42,722 nt of DNA, from contig NZ_LGKG01000167.1 of NCBI RefSeq assembly GCF_001294335.1, positions 1-42,722 of the forward strand, in the 5' to 3' direction. Origin of the DNA: Streptomyces chattanoogensis (lineage in GTDB: Bacteria > Actinomycetota > Actinomycetes > Streptomycetales > Streptomycetaceae). This document shows positions 22,478-31,415 of the stretch, one piece after another. A program made the translations under genes and the position numbers. The notes beneath the pieces were generated by a model. It searched no databases, was not told where the DNA came from, and saw only the letters and a list, made by a program, of their open reading frames with translations. Numbering within the stretch: position 1 is the first letter of the stretch; each line of letters starts with the position of its first letter.

Positions 22478-23428
22478 TCAGCGCAGGAACGGGTCCACCG
22501 CGACGGCCACGAACAGCAGCGACACATAGGTGATGGACCAGTGGAACAGCCGCATCTCCTTGAGCTTGGGGCCCGTGATCCCGGCCTTGGCGCGGGCCTG
22601 CAGGCCGTGCGCCTCCTTGAGCCAGAAAGCGCCGGTGAGCACGGCGACCGCGGTGTAGAACCAGCCGGTGTAGCCCAGCGGCTGCAGCAGCAGCGAGACG
22701 CCGACCATCACCCAGCTGTAGGCGACGATCTGGCGGGCCACCGCCTTGTTGCCGGCGATGACCGGCAGCATCGGCACGCCGACCCGCTCGTAGTCGTCCT
22801 TCACCTTCATCGAAAGCGGCCAGTAATGCGGCGGCGTCCAGAAGAAAATGACGAGGAACAGGATCAGCGCGGCCCAGGACACGGAATTCGTCACCGAGGA
22901 CCAGCCGATGAAGACCGGCATACAGCCCGCGATTCCGCCCCAGACAATGTTCTGCGCGGTGCGCCGCTTGAGGATCATCGTGTAGACGACGACATAGAAA
23001 AGCAGCGCCCCGAGCGAGAGCATCGCCGACAGCGGATTGACCAGGAACCAGAACCAGGCGGTGGAGCCGACCGCGAGGACGGTCGCGAAGACCAGGCATT
23101 CGCGCGGCGAGACCATGCCGGTGACCAGCGGACGCTGCGACGTGCGGTCCATCAGGGCGTCGATGTCGCGGTCGATGTACATGTTGTAGGCGCCTGCGCC
23201 GCCGGCCGAGAGATAGCCGCCGATGCAGGTGGCCAGGACCAGCCACAGATCGGGTACGCCCTTGGCCGCCAGGAACATCACCGGCACCGTGGTCATCAGC
23301 AGCAATTCGATGACCCGCGGCTTGGTCAGCGCGATGAATGCCTTGACGCGAGCCCCGAACGGCCGCTTTCCGGAACTCCCCGGGACCTGAGCAAGCGCCC
23401 CCGCAGGACGGGATTCGACGGCCGTCAC
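22478..23428 (-). CDS. ctaB: Protoheme IX farnesyltransferase (heme O synthase)
   Basis: A 316-aa UbiA-family membrane prenyltransferase that adds farnesyl to heme B, giving heme O, the substrate of CtaA. The first motif is [15 protein letters not shown], with its aspartates binding the diphosphate through magnesium. The second acidic motif is [16 protein letters not shown]. About eight membrane segments follow [21 protein letters not shown] chose GTG 23428 ([10 protein letters not shown]) because AGGGG lies 5 nt upstream; GTG 23434 is the alternative. It is divergent from tkt. Confidence 0.95.
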   Translation of the reverse strand: MTAVESRPAGALAQVPGSSGKRPFGARVKAFIALTKPRVIELLLMTTVPVMFLAAKGVPDLWLVLATCIGGYLSAGGAGAYNMYIDRDIDALMDRTSQRPLVTGMVSPRECLVFATVLAVGSTAWFWFLVNPLSAMLSLGALLFYVVVYTMILKRRTAQNIVWGGIAGCMPVFIGWSSVTNSVSWAALILFLVIFFWTPPHYWPLSMKVKDDYERVGVPMLPVIAGNKAVARQIVAYSWVMVGVSLLLQPLGYTGWFYTAVAVLTGAFWLKEAHGLQARAKAGITGPKLKEMRLFHWSITYVSLLFVAVAVDPFLR

Positions 23429-23475
23429 GCACACCCCTGGATAACGTCAGCGGCCAGCGCCGCGGAGATAAGGCC

Positions 23476-23515
23476 CGCAAGCTGGACCGGCCGGGAAGAG
23501 GCGGTGAAGCTTGCG
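23476..23515. repeat. Inverted repeat upstream of ctaB
   Basis: CGCAAGCT (23476-23483) and AGCTTGCG (23508-23515) are exact reverse complements 24 nt apart, 48-87 nt upstream of the ctaB start. This could be an operator or a weak hairpin. Confidence 0.5.
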
Positions 23516-23780
23516 CGTACCACGCCACTTTAGACGTTGGCGAGAGAGCGATCTTCGCGGGGGTGGGGTCGTGTTGGGCGCCGCACCGCGCCACCGGGAC
23601 GGCGGCTTTCCGGCGCGGCCGCCCGGTGTTCGGGAGGCGAACGCGACGCCCGCCCGGCAGTCTGGTCGTACGGCCCGCGCATCCGGGCCGCGCCCGGACC
23701 GGGAACACCCGATTTCCGCATTCGGCCGCGCAAACCGATCGGCCCTGTGAACCCGCCCGCCGAGTGAGCGCCGGGCACCC

Positions 23781-23823
23781 CGACTGAGCGTCGACTGAGC
23801 GTCTGAAACACCGACTGAGCGTC
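23781..23823. repeat. Three copies of CGACTGAGCGTC upstream of tkt
   Basis: Identical 12-mers lie at 23781-23792, 23792-23803 (sharing one base) and 23812-23823, with starts 11 and 20 nt apart. A degenerate fourth copy (CGAGTGAGCGCC) lies at 23761-23772. They sit about 95-135 nt upstream of the tkt start, near the probable promoter. Confidence 0.75.
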
Positions 23824-23904
23824 GAAAAGGCGCACGCACCGGCGGGGGTAGGCTCGGCACCGCCGGCGGACGCACGTTCCCGGTGACCGAGATGTGGAGA
23901 GGAG

Positions 23905-23917
23905 CCCTGACTCAGGG
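23905..23917 (+). promoter_or_regulatory. Perfect palindrome CCCTGACTCAGGG at the tkt start
   Basis: The 6-1-6 palindrome lies between the AGGAG ribosome site (23900-23904) and GTG 23917; its last base is the G of the start codon. It could be a DNA operator or a small RNA hairpin that shields the start. Confidence 0.5.
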
Positions 23918-26004
23918 TGAGCACCAAGCCGACCACCACAGATTTCGAGTGGACCGATCTGGACCAGCGGGCCGTGGACACGGTTCGCGTCCTGGCCATG
24001 GATTCCGTGCAGAAGGTCGGAAACGGCCATCCGGGTACGGCCATGAGCCTGGCTCCCGCCGCGTACGTTCTCTTCCAGAAGCTGATGCGGCACGACCCGG
24101 CGGACGCGGACTGGACCGGCCGTGACCGGTTCGTCCTCTCCGCGGGCCACTCCAGCCTGACCCTCTACATCCAGCTCTACCTGGCCGGCTACGGCCTGGA
24201 GCTGGACGATCTGAAGGCGTTCCGTACCTGGGGCTCCAAGACCCCCGGTCACCCGGAGTACGGCCACACCACCGGCGTGGAGACCACCACCGGCCCGCTG
24301 GGCCAGGGTGTCGCCAACGCCGTGGGCATGGCGATGGCCGCCCGCTACGAGCGCGGCCTGTTCGACCCCGAGGCGGCGCCGGGCACCTCGCCGTTCGACC
24401 ACACCATCTGGTGCATCGCCGGTGACGGCTGCCTCCAGGAGGGCATCTCCGCCGAGGCGTCCTCGCTCGCGGGCCACCAGAAGCTCGGCAACCTCGTGCT
24501 GCTGTGGGACGACAACCACATCTCCATCGAGGGCGACACCGAGACCGCGGTCTCGGAGGACACCCTCAAGCGCTACGAGGCCTACGGCTGGCACGTCCAG
24601 CGCGTCGAGCAGCTGCCCAACGGCGACCTGGACCCGGCCGGTCTGGCCCGGGCCCTCGAGGCCGCCCAGGCCGAGACGGAGCGCCCGTCGTTCATCGCGG
24701 CCCGCTCGATCATCGCCTGGCCGGCCCCGAACGCCCAGAACACCGAGGCCGCGCACGGCTCGGCGCTGGGCGCCGAGGAGGTCGCCGCCACCAAGCGGGT
24801 GATGGGCTTCGACCCCGAGCAGGACTTCGAGGTCTCCGACGAGGTCCTGGCGCACACCCGCGCCGCCCTGGACCGCGGCCGGGACGCCAAGAAGGAGTGG
24901 GAGAAGTCGTTCGCCGCCTGGCGCACGGCCAACCCGGAGCGTGCCGCCGAGTTCGACCGGATCGCCGCGACCGAGCTCCCCGAGGGCTGGGAGTCCCACC
25001 TCCCGGCGTTCGAGCCCGGCCATGCGGTCGCCACCCGCGCCGCGTCCGGCAAGGTGCTGCAGGCGCTCGGCGCGGTCATCCCCGAGCTGTGGGGCGGCTC
25101 CGCGGACCTCGCCGGTTCCAACAACACCACCATCGACAAGACGTCGTCGTTCCTGCCGAAGGGCAACCCGCTGCCGGAGGCCGACCCCTACGGCCGCACG
25201 ATCCACTACGGCATCCGCGAGCACTCCATGGCCGCGGAGATGAACGGCATCGCGCTGCACGGCAACACCCGCATCTACGGCGGCACCTTCCTGGTGTTCT
25301 CCGACTACATGCGCAACGCCGTCCGGCTGTCCGCGCTGATGCACCTGCCGGTGACGTACGTGTGGACGCACGACTCCATCGGCCTGGGCGAGGACGGCCC
25401 GACCCACCAGCCGGTCGAGCACCTGGCCTCGCTGCGCGCCATCCCGGGCCTGAACATCGTGCGCCCGGCCGACGCCAACGAGACCGCGATCGCCTGGCGC
25501 GAGATCCTCAGGCGCTACACGAAGAAGTTCGGCGTGGGCGCCCCGCACGGCCTTGCGCTGACCCGTCAGGGCGTGCCGACGTACCCGGCCAACGAGGACG
25601 CGGCCAAGGGCGGCTACGTGCTCTTCGAGGCCGACGGTGGCGAGCCGCAGGTCGTCCTGATCGGCACCGGCTCCGAGGTGCAGCTCGCCGTCGCGGCGCG
25701 CGAGCAGCTGCAGGCCGCGGGCATCGCGACGCGGGTCGTGTCGATGCCGTCGGTCGAGTGGTTCGAGGAGCAGGACCAGGCATACCGCGACAGCGTGCTG
25801 CCGCCGTCCGTCAAGGCCCGTGTCGCCGTCGAAGCCGGCATCGGCCTGACCTGGCACCGCTACGTCGGTGACGCCGGGCGCATCGTGTCGCTGGAGCACT
25901 TCGGTGCCTCGGCCGACGGCAAGGTCCTCTTCCGCGAGTTCGGCTTCACCGCCGACGCGGTGGCGGCCGCCGCCCGGGAATCTCTCGACGCCGCAGCGCG
26001 CTGA
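23917..26004 (+). CDS. tkt: Transketolase
   Basis: A 695-aa thiamine-diphosphate enzyme of the non-oxidative pentose-phosphate pathway. The GTG 23917 start follows AGGAG 12 nt upstream. The N-terminal TPP domain has [11 protein letters not shown], the substrate His in [25 protein letters not shown] and the GDG...N motif ([10 protein letters not shown] to DDNHISIEG). The pyrimidine domain has [20 protein letters not shown] with the catalytic Glu of the second subunit, [19 protein letters not shown], and the C-terminal [10 protein letters not shown]. All key residues are present and the length is normal. It is the first gene of the tkt-tal-zwf-opcA-pgl operon. Confidence 0.98.
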   Translation: MSTKPTTTDFEWTDLDQRAVDTVRVLAMDSVQKVGNGHPGTAMSLAPAAYVLFQKLMRHDPADADWTGRDRFVLSAGHSSLTLYIQLYLAGYGLELDDLKAFRTWGSKTPGHPEYGHTTGVETTTGPLGQGVANAVGMAMAARYERGLFDPEAAPGTSPFDHTIWCIAGDGCLQEGISAEASSLAGHQKLGNLVLLWDDNHISIEGDTETAVSEDTLKRYEAYGWHVQRVEQLPNGDLDPAGLARALEAAQAETERPSFIAARSIIAWPAPNAQNTEAAHGSALGAEEVAATKRVMGFDPEQDFEVSDEVLAHTRAALDRGRDAKKEWEKSFAAWRTANPERAAEFDRIAATELPEGWESHLPAFEPGHAVATRAASGKVLQALGAVIPELWGGSADLAGSNNTTIDKTSSFLPKGNPLPEADPYGRTIHYGIREHSMAAEMNGIALHGNTRIYGGTFLVFSDYMRNAVRLSALMHLPVTYVWTHDSIGLGEDGPTHQPVEHLASLRAIPGLNIVRPADANETAIAWREILRRYTKKFGVGAPHGLALTRQGVPTYPANEDAAKGGYVLFEADGGEPQVVLIGTGSEVQLAVAAREQLQAAGIATRVVSMPSVEWFEEQDQAYRDSVLPPSVKARVAVEAGIGLTWHRYVGDAGRIVSLEHFGASADGKVLFREFGFTADAVAAAARESLDAAAR

Positions 26005-26038
26005 CGCCCGTATACAACAAGTAGGAGATGCTGAACCC

Positions 26039-27181
26039 ATGACAGACGCACTCAAGCGCCTCTCCGACGAAGGCGTCGCGATCTGGCTGGACGACCTGTC
26101 GCGCCAGCGCATCACGTCCGGCAATCTCGCCGAGCTGATCGACCAGCAGCACGTCGTCGGCGTCACGACCAACCCGTCGATCTTCCAGAAGGCGATCTCG
26201 GACGGCCACGGCTACGACCAGCAGGTCGCCGACCTGGCGGCCCGCAAGGTCACCGTCGAGGAAGCCATCCGCATGATCACGACGGCGGACGTCCGCGACG
26301 CCGCCGACATCCTGCGGCCGGTCTTCGACGCCACCGGCGGCCAGGACGGCCGGGTCTCCATCGAGGTCGACCCGCGCCTGGCCCACAACACCGCGGCGAC
26401 CATCGCCGAGGCCAAGCAGCTGGCGTGGCTGGTGGACCGCCCGAACACGCTGATCAAGATCCCGGCCACCAAGGCGGGTCTGCCGGCCATCACCGAGGTG
26501 ATCGGCCTGGGCATCAGCGTCAACGTCACGCTGATCTTCTCGCTGGAGCGCTACCGCGAGGTCATGGACGCCTACCTGGCGGGCCTGGAGAAGGCGAAGG
26601 CCGCCGGCCTGGACCTGTCCCTGATCCGTTCGGTCGCCTCGTTCTTCGTGTCCCGGGTGGACACCGAGATCGACAAGCGCCTGGAGGTCATCGGCACCGA
26701 CGGGGCCAAGGCGCTCAAGGGCAAGGCCGCGCTGGCCAACGCCCGTCTGGCGTTCGAGGCGTACGAGGAGGTGTTCGGCTCTGCCGACAACTCGACGCAG
26801 TCCTCGGACCGCTGGGCCGCGCTCGACAAGGCCGGCGCCAACAAGCAGCGTCCGCTGTGGGCCTCGACCGGCGTCAAGGACCCGGCCTTCAAGGACACGC
26901 TGTACGTCGACGAGCTGGTAGCCCCGGGAACCGTCAACACCATGCCGGAGGCCACCCTGGTGGCCACCGCCGCCCGCGGACAGATCACGGGCGACACGGT
27001 GCGCGGCACGTACGAGGCGGCCCGTGCCGACCTCGACGCGGTCGCCGCGCTGGGGATCTCGTACGACGAGGTCGTCCAGCTCCTGGAGGACGAGGGCGTC
27101 GACAAGTTCGAGACGGCCTGGAACGACCTCCTCAAGTCCACGGAGGCGGAACTCAAGCGCCTCGCTCCCTCGGAGGGCTGA
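26039..27181 (+). CDS. tal: Transaldolase
   Basis: A 380-aa actinobacterial-type (subfamily TAL with a longer chain) transaldolase. The Schiff-base lysine is in [24 protein letters not shown] is the N-terminal signature, with [26 protein letters not shown] and [16 protein letters not shown] as further active-site blocks. ATG 26039 has AGGAG about 11 nt upstream. A four-codon frame (ATG 26028, ending in TGA that overlaps the tal ATG) lies between them, but its start has no spacer to AGGAG and is unlikely to be used. The gene follows tkt by 34 nt and precedes zwf by 6 nt. Confidence 0.97.
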   Translation: MTDALKRLSDEGVAIWLDDLSRQRITSGNLAELIDQQHVVGVTTNPSIFQKAISDGHGYDQQVADLAARKVTVEEAIRMITTADVRDAADILRPVFDATGGQDGRVSIEVDPRLAHNTAATIAEAKQLAWLVDRPNTLIKIPATKAGLPAITEVIGLGISVNVTLIFSLERYREVMDAYLAGLEKAKAAGLDLSLIRSVASFFVSRVDTEIDKRLEVIGTDGAKALKGKAALANARLAFEAYEEVFGSADNSTQSSDRWAALDKAGANKQRPLWASTGVKDPAFKDTLYVDELVAPGTVNTMPEATLVATAARGQITGDTVRGTYEAARADLDAVAALGISYDEVVQLLEDEGVDKFETAWNDLLKSTEAELKRLAPSEG

Positions 27182-27187
27182 TCTCAG

Positions 27188-28711
27188 TTGTCCAGCAGCA
27201 ATCCGCTGCGTGACGCACTGGACCGACGGCTCCCGCGTATCGCGGGGCCGTCGGGCCTGGTCATTTTCGGCGTCACGGGCGATTTGTCCCGCAAAAAGCT
27301 GATGCCTGCGGTGTACGACCTGGCCAACCGGGGTCTGCTGCCGCCGGGCTTCTCGCTCGTCGGGTTCGCCCGCCGCGAGTGGGAGCACGAGGACTTCGCG
27401 CAGGAGGTGTACGAGGCGGTCAAGGAGCACGCCCGTACGCCGTTCCGCGAGGAGGTCTGGCAGCAGCTGGTCCAGGGCTGCCGCTTCGTCCAGGGCAACT
27501 TCGACGACGACGAGGCCTTCGAGACGCTCAAGACGACGATAGAAGAGCTGGACAAGGCCCAGGGGACCGGCGGCAACTTCGCCTTCTACCTCTCCGTACC
27601 GCCGAAGTTCTTCCCCAAGGTCGTCCAGCAGCTCAAGAAGCACGGCCTGGCCGAGCAGAAGGCGGACTCCTGGCGCCGCGCGGTCATCGAGAAGCCCTTC
27701 GGGCACAACCTCGAGAGCGCCCAGGAGCTCAACAAGGTCGTCCACGAGGTCTTCCCGACCAACGAGGTCTTCCGGATCGACCACTACCTGGGCAAGGAGA
27801 CGGTCCAGAACATCCTGGCGCTGCGCTTCGCCAACACGATGTTCGAGCCGCTGTGGAACCGCAGCTATGTCGACCACGTCCAGATCACGATGGCCGAGGA
27901 CATCGGCATCGGCGGCCGGGCCGGCTACTACGACGGAATCGGCGCGGCCCGTGACGTCATCCAGAACCACCTCCTCCAGCTGCTCGCGCTGACCGCGATG
28001 GAGGAGCCCGCCTCCTTCGACGCCGATGCGCTGGTCGCGGAGAAGACCAAGGTGCTGGGCGCGGTCCGGCTGCCCAAGGACCTCGGCAAGGAGACCGTCC
28101 GCGCGCAGTACGCGGAGGGCTGGCAGGGCGGCGAGAAGGCCGTCGGCTACCTCCAGGAAGACGGCATCGACCCCAAGTCGAAGACCGACACCTACGCCGC
28201 GATCAAGCTGTCGATCGACAACCGCCGCTGGGCGGGCGTCCCGTTCTATCTGCGCACCGGCAAGCGCCTCGGCCGCCGGGTCACCGAGATCGCGGTGGTC
28301 TTCAAGCGCGCCCCGCACTCCCCCTTCGACCACACGGCGACCGAGGAGCTGGGCCAGAACGCCCTGGTCATCCGGGTACAGCCGGACGAGGGCGTGACCG
28401 TGCGGTTCGGCTCCAAGGTGCCCGGCACCTCGATGGAGGTCCGGGACGTCTCGATGGACTTCGCCTACGGCGAGTCCTTCACGGAGTCGAGCCCGGAGGC
28501 GTACGAGCGCCTGATCCTGGACGTCCTGCTGGGTGACGCCAACCTCTTCCCGCGGCTGGAGGAGGTGGAGCAGTCCTGGCGGATCCTCGACCCCATCGAG
28601 GAGTACTGGGACCGGCACGGCAAGCCCGCGCAGTACCCGGCGGGCACCTGGGGCCCGGCCGAGGCGGACGAAATGCTCGCACGAGACGGACGGAGCTGGC
28701 GTCGGCCATGA
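27188..28711 (+). CDS. zwf: Glucose-6-phosphate 1-dehydrogenase
   Basis: A 507-aa NADP-linked enzyme of the oxidative pentose-phosphate pathway. The start is TTG 27188 (LSSSNPLRD), with GGAGGG 10 nt upstream inside the tal 3' end. The nucleotide motif is VIFGVTGDLSRKKLMPAVY, the active-site signature is RIDHYLGKETVQN, and the catalytic region continues with VQITMAEDIGIGGRAGYYDGIGAARDV in pieces. PFYLRTGKRLGRRVTEIAVVFK is the C-terminal domain mark. The stop overlaps opcA (ATGA). Confidence 0.97.
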   Translation: MSSSNPLRDALDRRLPRIAGPSGLVIFGVTGDLSRKKLMPAVYDLANRGLLPPGFSLVGFARREWEHEDFAQEVYEAVKEHARTPFREEVWQQLVQGCRFVQGNFDDDEAFETLKTTIEELDKAQGTGGNFAFYLSVPPKFFPKVVQQLKKHGLAEQKADSWRRAVIEKPFGHNLESAQELNKVVHEVFPTNEVFRIDHYLGKETVQNILALRFANTMFEPLWNRSYVDHVQITMAEDIGIGGRAGYYDGIGAARDVIQNHLLQLLALTAMEEPASFDADALVAEKTKVLGAVRLPKDLGKETVRAQYAEGWQGGEKAVGYLQEDGIDPKSKTDTYAAIKLSIDNRRWAGVPFYLRTGKRLGRRVTEIAVVFKRAPHSPFDHTATEELGQNALVIRVQPDEGVTVRFGSKVPGTSMEVRDVSMDFAYGESFTESSPEAYERLILDVLLGDANLFPRLEEVEQSWRILDPIEEYWDRHGKPAQYPAGTWGPAEADEMLARDGRSWRRP

Positions 28712-29733
28712 AGATAGATCTGACGGAAACCACGGCCAGCAAGATCAACAAGGCGCTGGTGGAGGGCCGCCGCGCCGTCGGCACCCCGGCCATCGGCATG
28801 GTGCTCACCCTCGTCATCGTCACCGACGAGGAGAACGCCTACGACGCGTTGAGGGCCGCCAACGACGCCTCCCGCGAGCACCCCTCGCGCACCCTGGTCG
28901 TCATCAAGCGGGTCAGCCGGTCGCCGCGCGACCGCGCCAAGGCCCGCCTGGACGCCGAGGTCCGGGTCGGCACGGACGCGGGCACCGGCGAGACGGTCGT
29001 GCTGCGGCTGTACGGCGAGGCGATAGACCACGCCCAGTCCGTGGTGCTGCCGCTGCTGCTGCCGGATGCCCCGGTGGTGGTCTGGTGGGCGGTCAACGCC
29101 CCGCTGGACCCGGCCAACGACCCGCTGGGCGCGCTGGCGCAGCGCCGGGTCACCGACGCCTACGCCGCCGAGCAGCCCGTCGAGGAGCTGTCCGGACGCG
29201 CCCAGACCTACACCCCCGGCGACACCGACCTGTCCTGGACCCGCATCACCCCGTGGCGCTCGATGCTCGCGGCGGCGCTGGACCAGGCGCCGTGCACGGT
29301 CACCTCGGCCGAGGTCGAGGGCGAGGAGTTCAACCCCAGCTGTGAGCTGCTCGCCATGTGGCTCGCCGGCCGGCTGAACGTCCCGGTCACCCGCAAGGTG
29401 TCGCCCGGCCCGGGTCTGACGGCCGTCCGCATGGAGTCCAGCGGCGGCACGATCGTGCTGGACCGCCCGGACGGCTCGCTGGCCACGCTCTCCATGCGCG
29501 GCCAGCCGGACCGTGCGGTGGCGCTCAAGCGGCGGGAGACCTCCGAGCTGCTCGCCGAGGAGCTGCGCCGGCTCGACCCGGACGACATCTACGCCGCCGC
29601 GCTCAAGTACGGCGTGGACCGGCTCGCGGACACGGACGCGCAGCCCGCGCCGCAGGCCCCGGCGGCCGGGGAAGACGCCGCCGCCAAGCCGGCCGCGAAG
29701 AAGGCGCCCGGCAAGAAGGCGGCCGCCAAGTGA
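28708..29733 (+). CDS. opcA: OpcA, assembly/allosteric partner of glucose-6-phosphate dehydrogenase
   Basis: A 341-aa protein of the OpcA family, first known from cyanobacteria, where it activates Zwf. It starts at ATG 28708, overlapping the zwf stop. The family blocks VLTLVIVTDEENAYDALRAAN, LPDAPVVVWWAVNAPLDPAN, DTDLSWTRITPWRSMLAAALD and LLAMWLAGRLNVPVTRKV are seen. The C-terminal ~35 residues are an Ala/Lys/Pro-rich flexible tail. Genomic linkage zwf-opcA-pgl is standard in actinobacteria. Confidence 0.95.
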   Translation: MKIDLTETTASKINKALVEGRRAVGTPAIGMVLTLVIVTDEENAYDALRAANDASREHPSRTLVVIKRVSRSPRDRAKARLDAEVRVGTDAGTGETVVLRLYGEAIDHAQSVVLPLLLPDAPVVVWWAVNAPLDPANDPLGALAQRRVTDAYAAEQPVEELSGRAQTYTPGDTDLSWTRITPWRSMLAAALDQAPCTVTSAEVEGEEFNPSCELLAMWLAGRLNVPVTRKVSPGPGLTAVRMESSGGTIVLDRPDGSLATLSMRGQPDRAVALKRRETSELLAEELRRLDPDDIYAAALKYGVDRLADTDAQPAPQAPAAGEDAAAKPAAKKAPGKKAAAK

Positions 29734-30512
29734 GCGCTCCGCAGGTCGTCGTCCACCGCGACAAGGAGCTGATGGCGAAGGCCGCGGCGGCCCGGCTGAT
29801 CACCAAGATCGTGGACGCCCAGGCCGCCCGCGGCTCCGCCTCGGTGGTCCTGACCGGCGGCCGCAACGGCAACGGCCTGCTCGCCGCGCTCGCCGAGGCG
29901 CCCGCCCGGGACGCGGTGGACTGGCACCGCCTCGACCTGTGGTGGGGGGACGAGCGCTTCCTGCCGGAGGGCGACCCGGAGCGCAACCACACCCAGGCGC
30001 GCGAGGCGCTGCTGGACAGCGTCCCGCTGGATCCGGCGCGGGTGCACCCGATGGAGCCGGCCGGCGGCCGCTTCGGCAACGACGCGGACGCGGCGGCCGA
30101 GGAGTACGCCCTCGAGCTCGCCGCCGCGGCCGGGCCCGAGGACCATGCCGCGGTCCCGTCCTTCGACGTCCTCCTCCTGGGCGTCGGCCCGGACACCCAC
30201 GTCGCCTCGCTCTTCCCCGAGCTGCCCGGCGTGTACGAGCAGGAGCGGACGGTGGTCGGTGTGCACGGCGCGCCCAAGCCGCCGCCCACCCGTGTCTCGC
30301 TGACCCTGCCCGCGATCCGCGCGGCCCGGGAGGTCTGGCTGCTGGCGGCCGGCGAGGACAAGGCCAATGCCGTGGCCATGGCCCTCTCCGGTGCCGGTGA
30401 GGTCCAGGCCCCGGCGGCGGGCGCCCGGGGCCGCAGCCGCACGCTGTGGCTGCTGGACGAGGCGGCGGCGGCCCAGCTGCCGCGCGATCTGTATCCGCCG
30501 GCCTCGGCCTGA
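29730..30512 (+). CDS. pgl: 6-phosphogluconolactonase
   Basis: A 260-aa protein from GTG 29730, overlapping the opcA stop (GTGA). It hydrolyses 6-phosphogluconolactone, the product of Zwf. The substrate-binding block is LDLWWGDERFLPEGDPERNH. The catalytic His is in LLLGVGPDTHVASLFPE; in most enzymes this reads G-x-D-G-H, so Thr replaces Gly here. Later marks are PPPTRVSLTLPAIRAA and VWLLAAGEDKANAVAMAL. It ends the operon before a strong terminator. It is also called devB in some annotations. Confidence 0.95.
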   Translation: MSAPQVVVHRDKELMAKAAAARLITKIVDAQAARGSASVVLTGGRNGNGLLAALAEAPARDAVDWHRLDLWWGDERFLPEGDPERNHTQAREALLDSVPLDPARVHPMEPAGGRFGNDADAAAEEYALELAAAAGPEDHAAVPSFDVLLLGVGPDTHVASLFPELPGVYEQERTVVGVHGAPKPPPTRVSLTLPAIRAAREVWLLAAGEDKANAVAMALSGAGEVQAPAAGARGRSRTLWLLDEAAAAQLPRDLYPPASA

Positions 30513-30522
30513 GCGCACGCAC

Positions 30523-30566
30523 ACGACGAAAGCCCCATGCCCTTCAGGGTGTGGGGCTTTCGTCGT
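30523..30566 (+). terminator. Strong intrinsic terminator of the pentose-phosphate operon
   Basis: ACGACGAAAGCCCCA (30523-30537) pairs perfectly with TGGGGCTTTCGTCGT (30552-30566), 15 bp, and a small inner CCC/GGG stem with a TTCA loop. It starts 10 bases after the pgl stop. Confidence 0.9.
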
Positions 30567-30632
30567 CTTGACCGCAACCATCAATGGAGCAACCCCCACG
30601 GCGCGCGACCACCTCCGCGAGAGCGGCGCCGG

Positions 30633-31352
30633 TCAGGTGCAAAGGGGGTGGTCCCGCAGCCGGATCCCGAGGTGGCGGCGCAGCCGGTGCAGCTCGAACA
30701 GGGCGATACAGGTGACCAGCACCGGCGCCCCCAGGATGAAGACCGCCCCCAGCGTCAGCCCGAGGCCGTGCAGATCACCGGTCACCAGGTCCGGCACGGC
30801 CATCAGCCAGGTGGTGACGGACGCCAGGACCGGCGGCAGTGCGCGGTGGACGACCCCGGTGCCGAAGAAGTTGCCGTTGATCCGGATCCCCGCGGCGCCG
30901 AGGAACCACATCAGCCAGAGCGCCAACGGGGTGGTCGGCAGGGAGTAGGCCACGCCTCTCAGGAGAAGCAGCATCAGCACCGCCGCCCCGACGAAGGCCA
31001 GCAGCAGCCGCAGCGGGCCGGACAACCGTGACCGCAGCGGGCGCAGCGGCCCGCGACGGCGCCAGACCAGCAGCATCACCCCGACCGTCAGCGGGGCGAC
31101 GACCAGAAGCACCAGAGAGGCGACCACCAGGTTCTCCGCGGCCTCCTCGAGGCTGAAGTCCCGTGCCACGAAGGTATAGACGCCGAACGCCACCACCATC
31201 CCGGCCAGGACCCGGACGCGTTTGAGCCGCTCCACCAGCGGGTCGTCCGTCTCCGGTATCCAGCCGGGCTGGAAGACCCGCCGGGCCGCACGGTGCGGCC
31301 ACAGCAGACTCGGCCCGGACCGTGTTCCGCCGCCGCGCCGTACCCGGTCCAT
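30633..31352 (-). CDS. Integral membrane protein of unknown function, 239 aa
   Basis: I start it at ATG 31352 (MDRVRRGGG), with GGGGGAG 6 nt upstream; GTG 31376 is in frame but lacks a ribosome site. There are about six hydrophobic segments: VLAGMVVAFGVYTFVA, LVVASLVLLVVAPLTVGVML, LLLAFVGAAVLMLLLL, PLALWLMWFLGAAGI, VLASVTTWLMAVPD and LTLGAVFILGAPVLVTCIAL. Short loops are Arg-rich, and the C-terminus is a His/Arg-rich cytosolic end. I know no family for it. It lies 63 nt downstream of pgi on the same strand and may be co-transcribed. Confidence 0.75.
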   Translation of the reverse strand: MDRVRRGGGTRSGPSLLWPHRAARRVFQPGWIPETDDPLVERLKRVRVLAGMVVAFGVYTFVARDFSLEEAAENLVVASLVLLVVAPLTVGVMLLVWRRRGPLRPLRSRLSGPLRLLLAFVGAAVLMLLLLRGVAYSLPTTPLALWLMWFLGAAGIRINGNFFGTGVVHRALPPVLASVTTWLMAVPDLVTGDLHGLGLTLGAVFILGAPVLVTCIALFELHRLRRHLGIRLRDHPLCT

Positions 31353-31415
31353 GGCCGTCTCCCCCGAACGCGTCACCTGTCCGTGATCGTCCGGGGGATC
31401 CTGTGCGACGGCCGG

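Larger units (their letters stand above)
23429..23916. other. Divergent control region between ctaB and tkt (488 bp)
   Basis: No gene is supported here. It contains the ctaB leader with an inverted repeat at 23476-23515, a GC-rich middle with no clear pattern (23530-23760), three CGACTGAGCGTC repeats (23781-23823), a TAGGCT (23849-23854) that may be the tkt -10, and the palindrome at the tkt start. Minus-strand open frames through the region run antisense into tkt and are not coding. Confidence 0.5.

Noticed and set aside
23781..23823. 12-mers considered as CRISPR or iteron origin
   Set aside because: Too short and too few, with no cas or replication genes nearby.
26028..26042. Four-codon upstream frame before tal
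   Set aside because: Its ATG abuts AGGAG with no spacer, so initiation there is unlikely.
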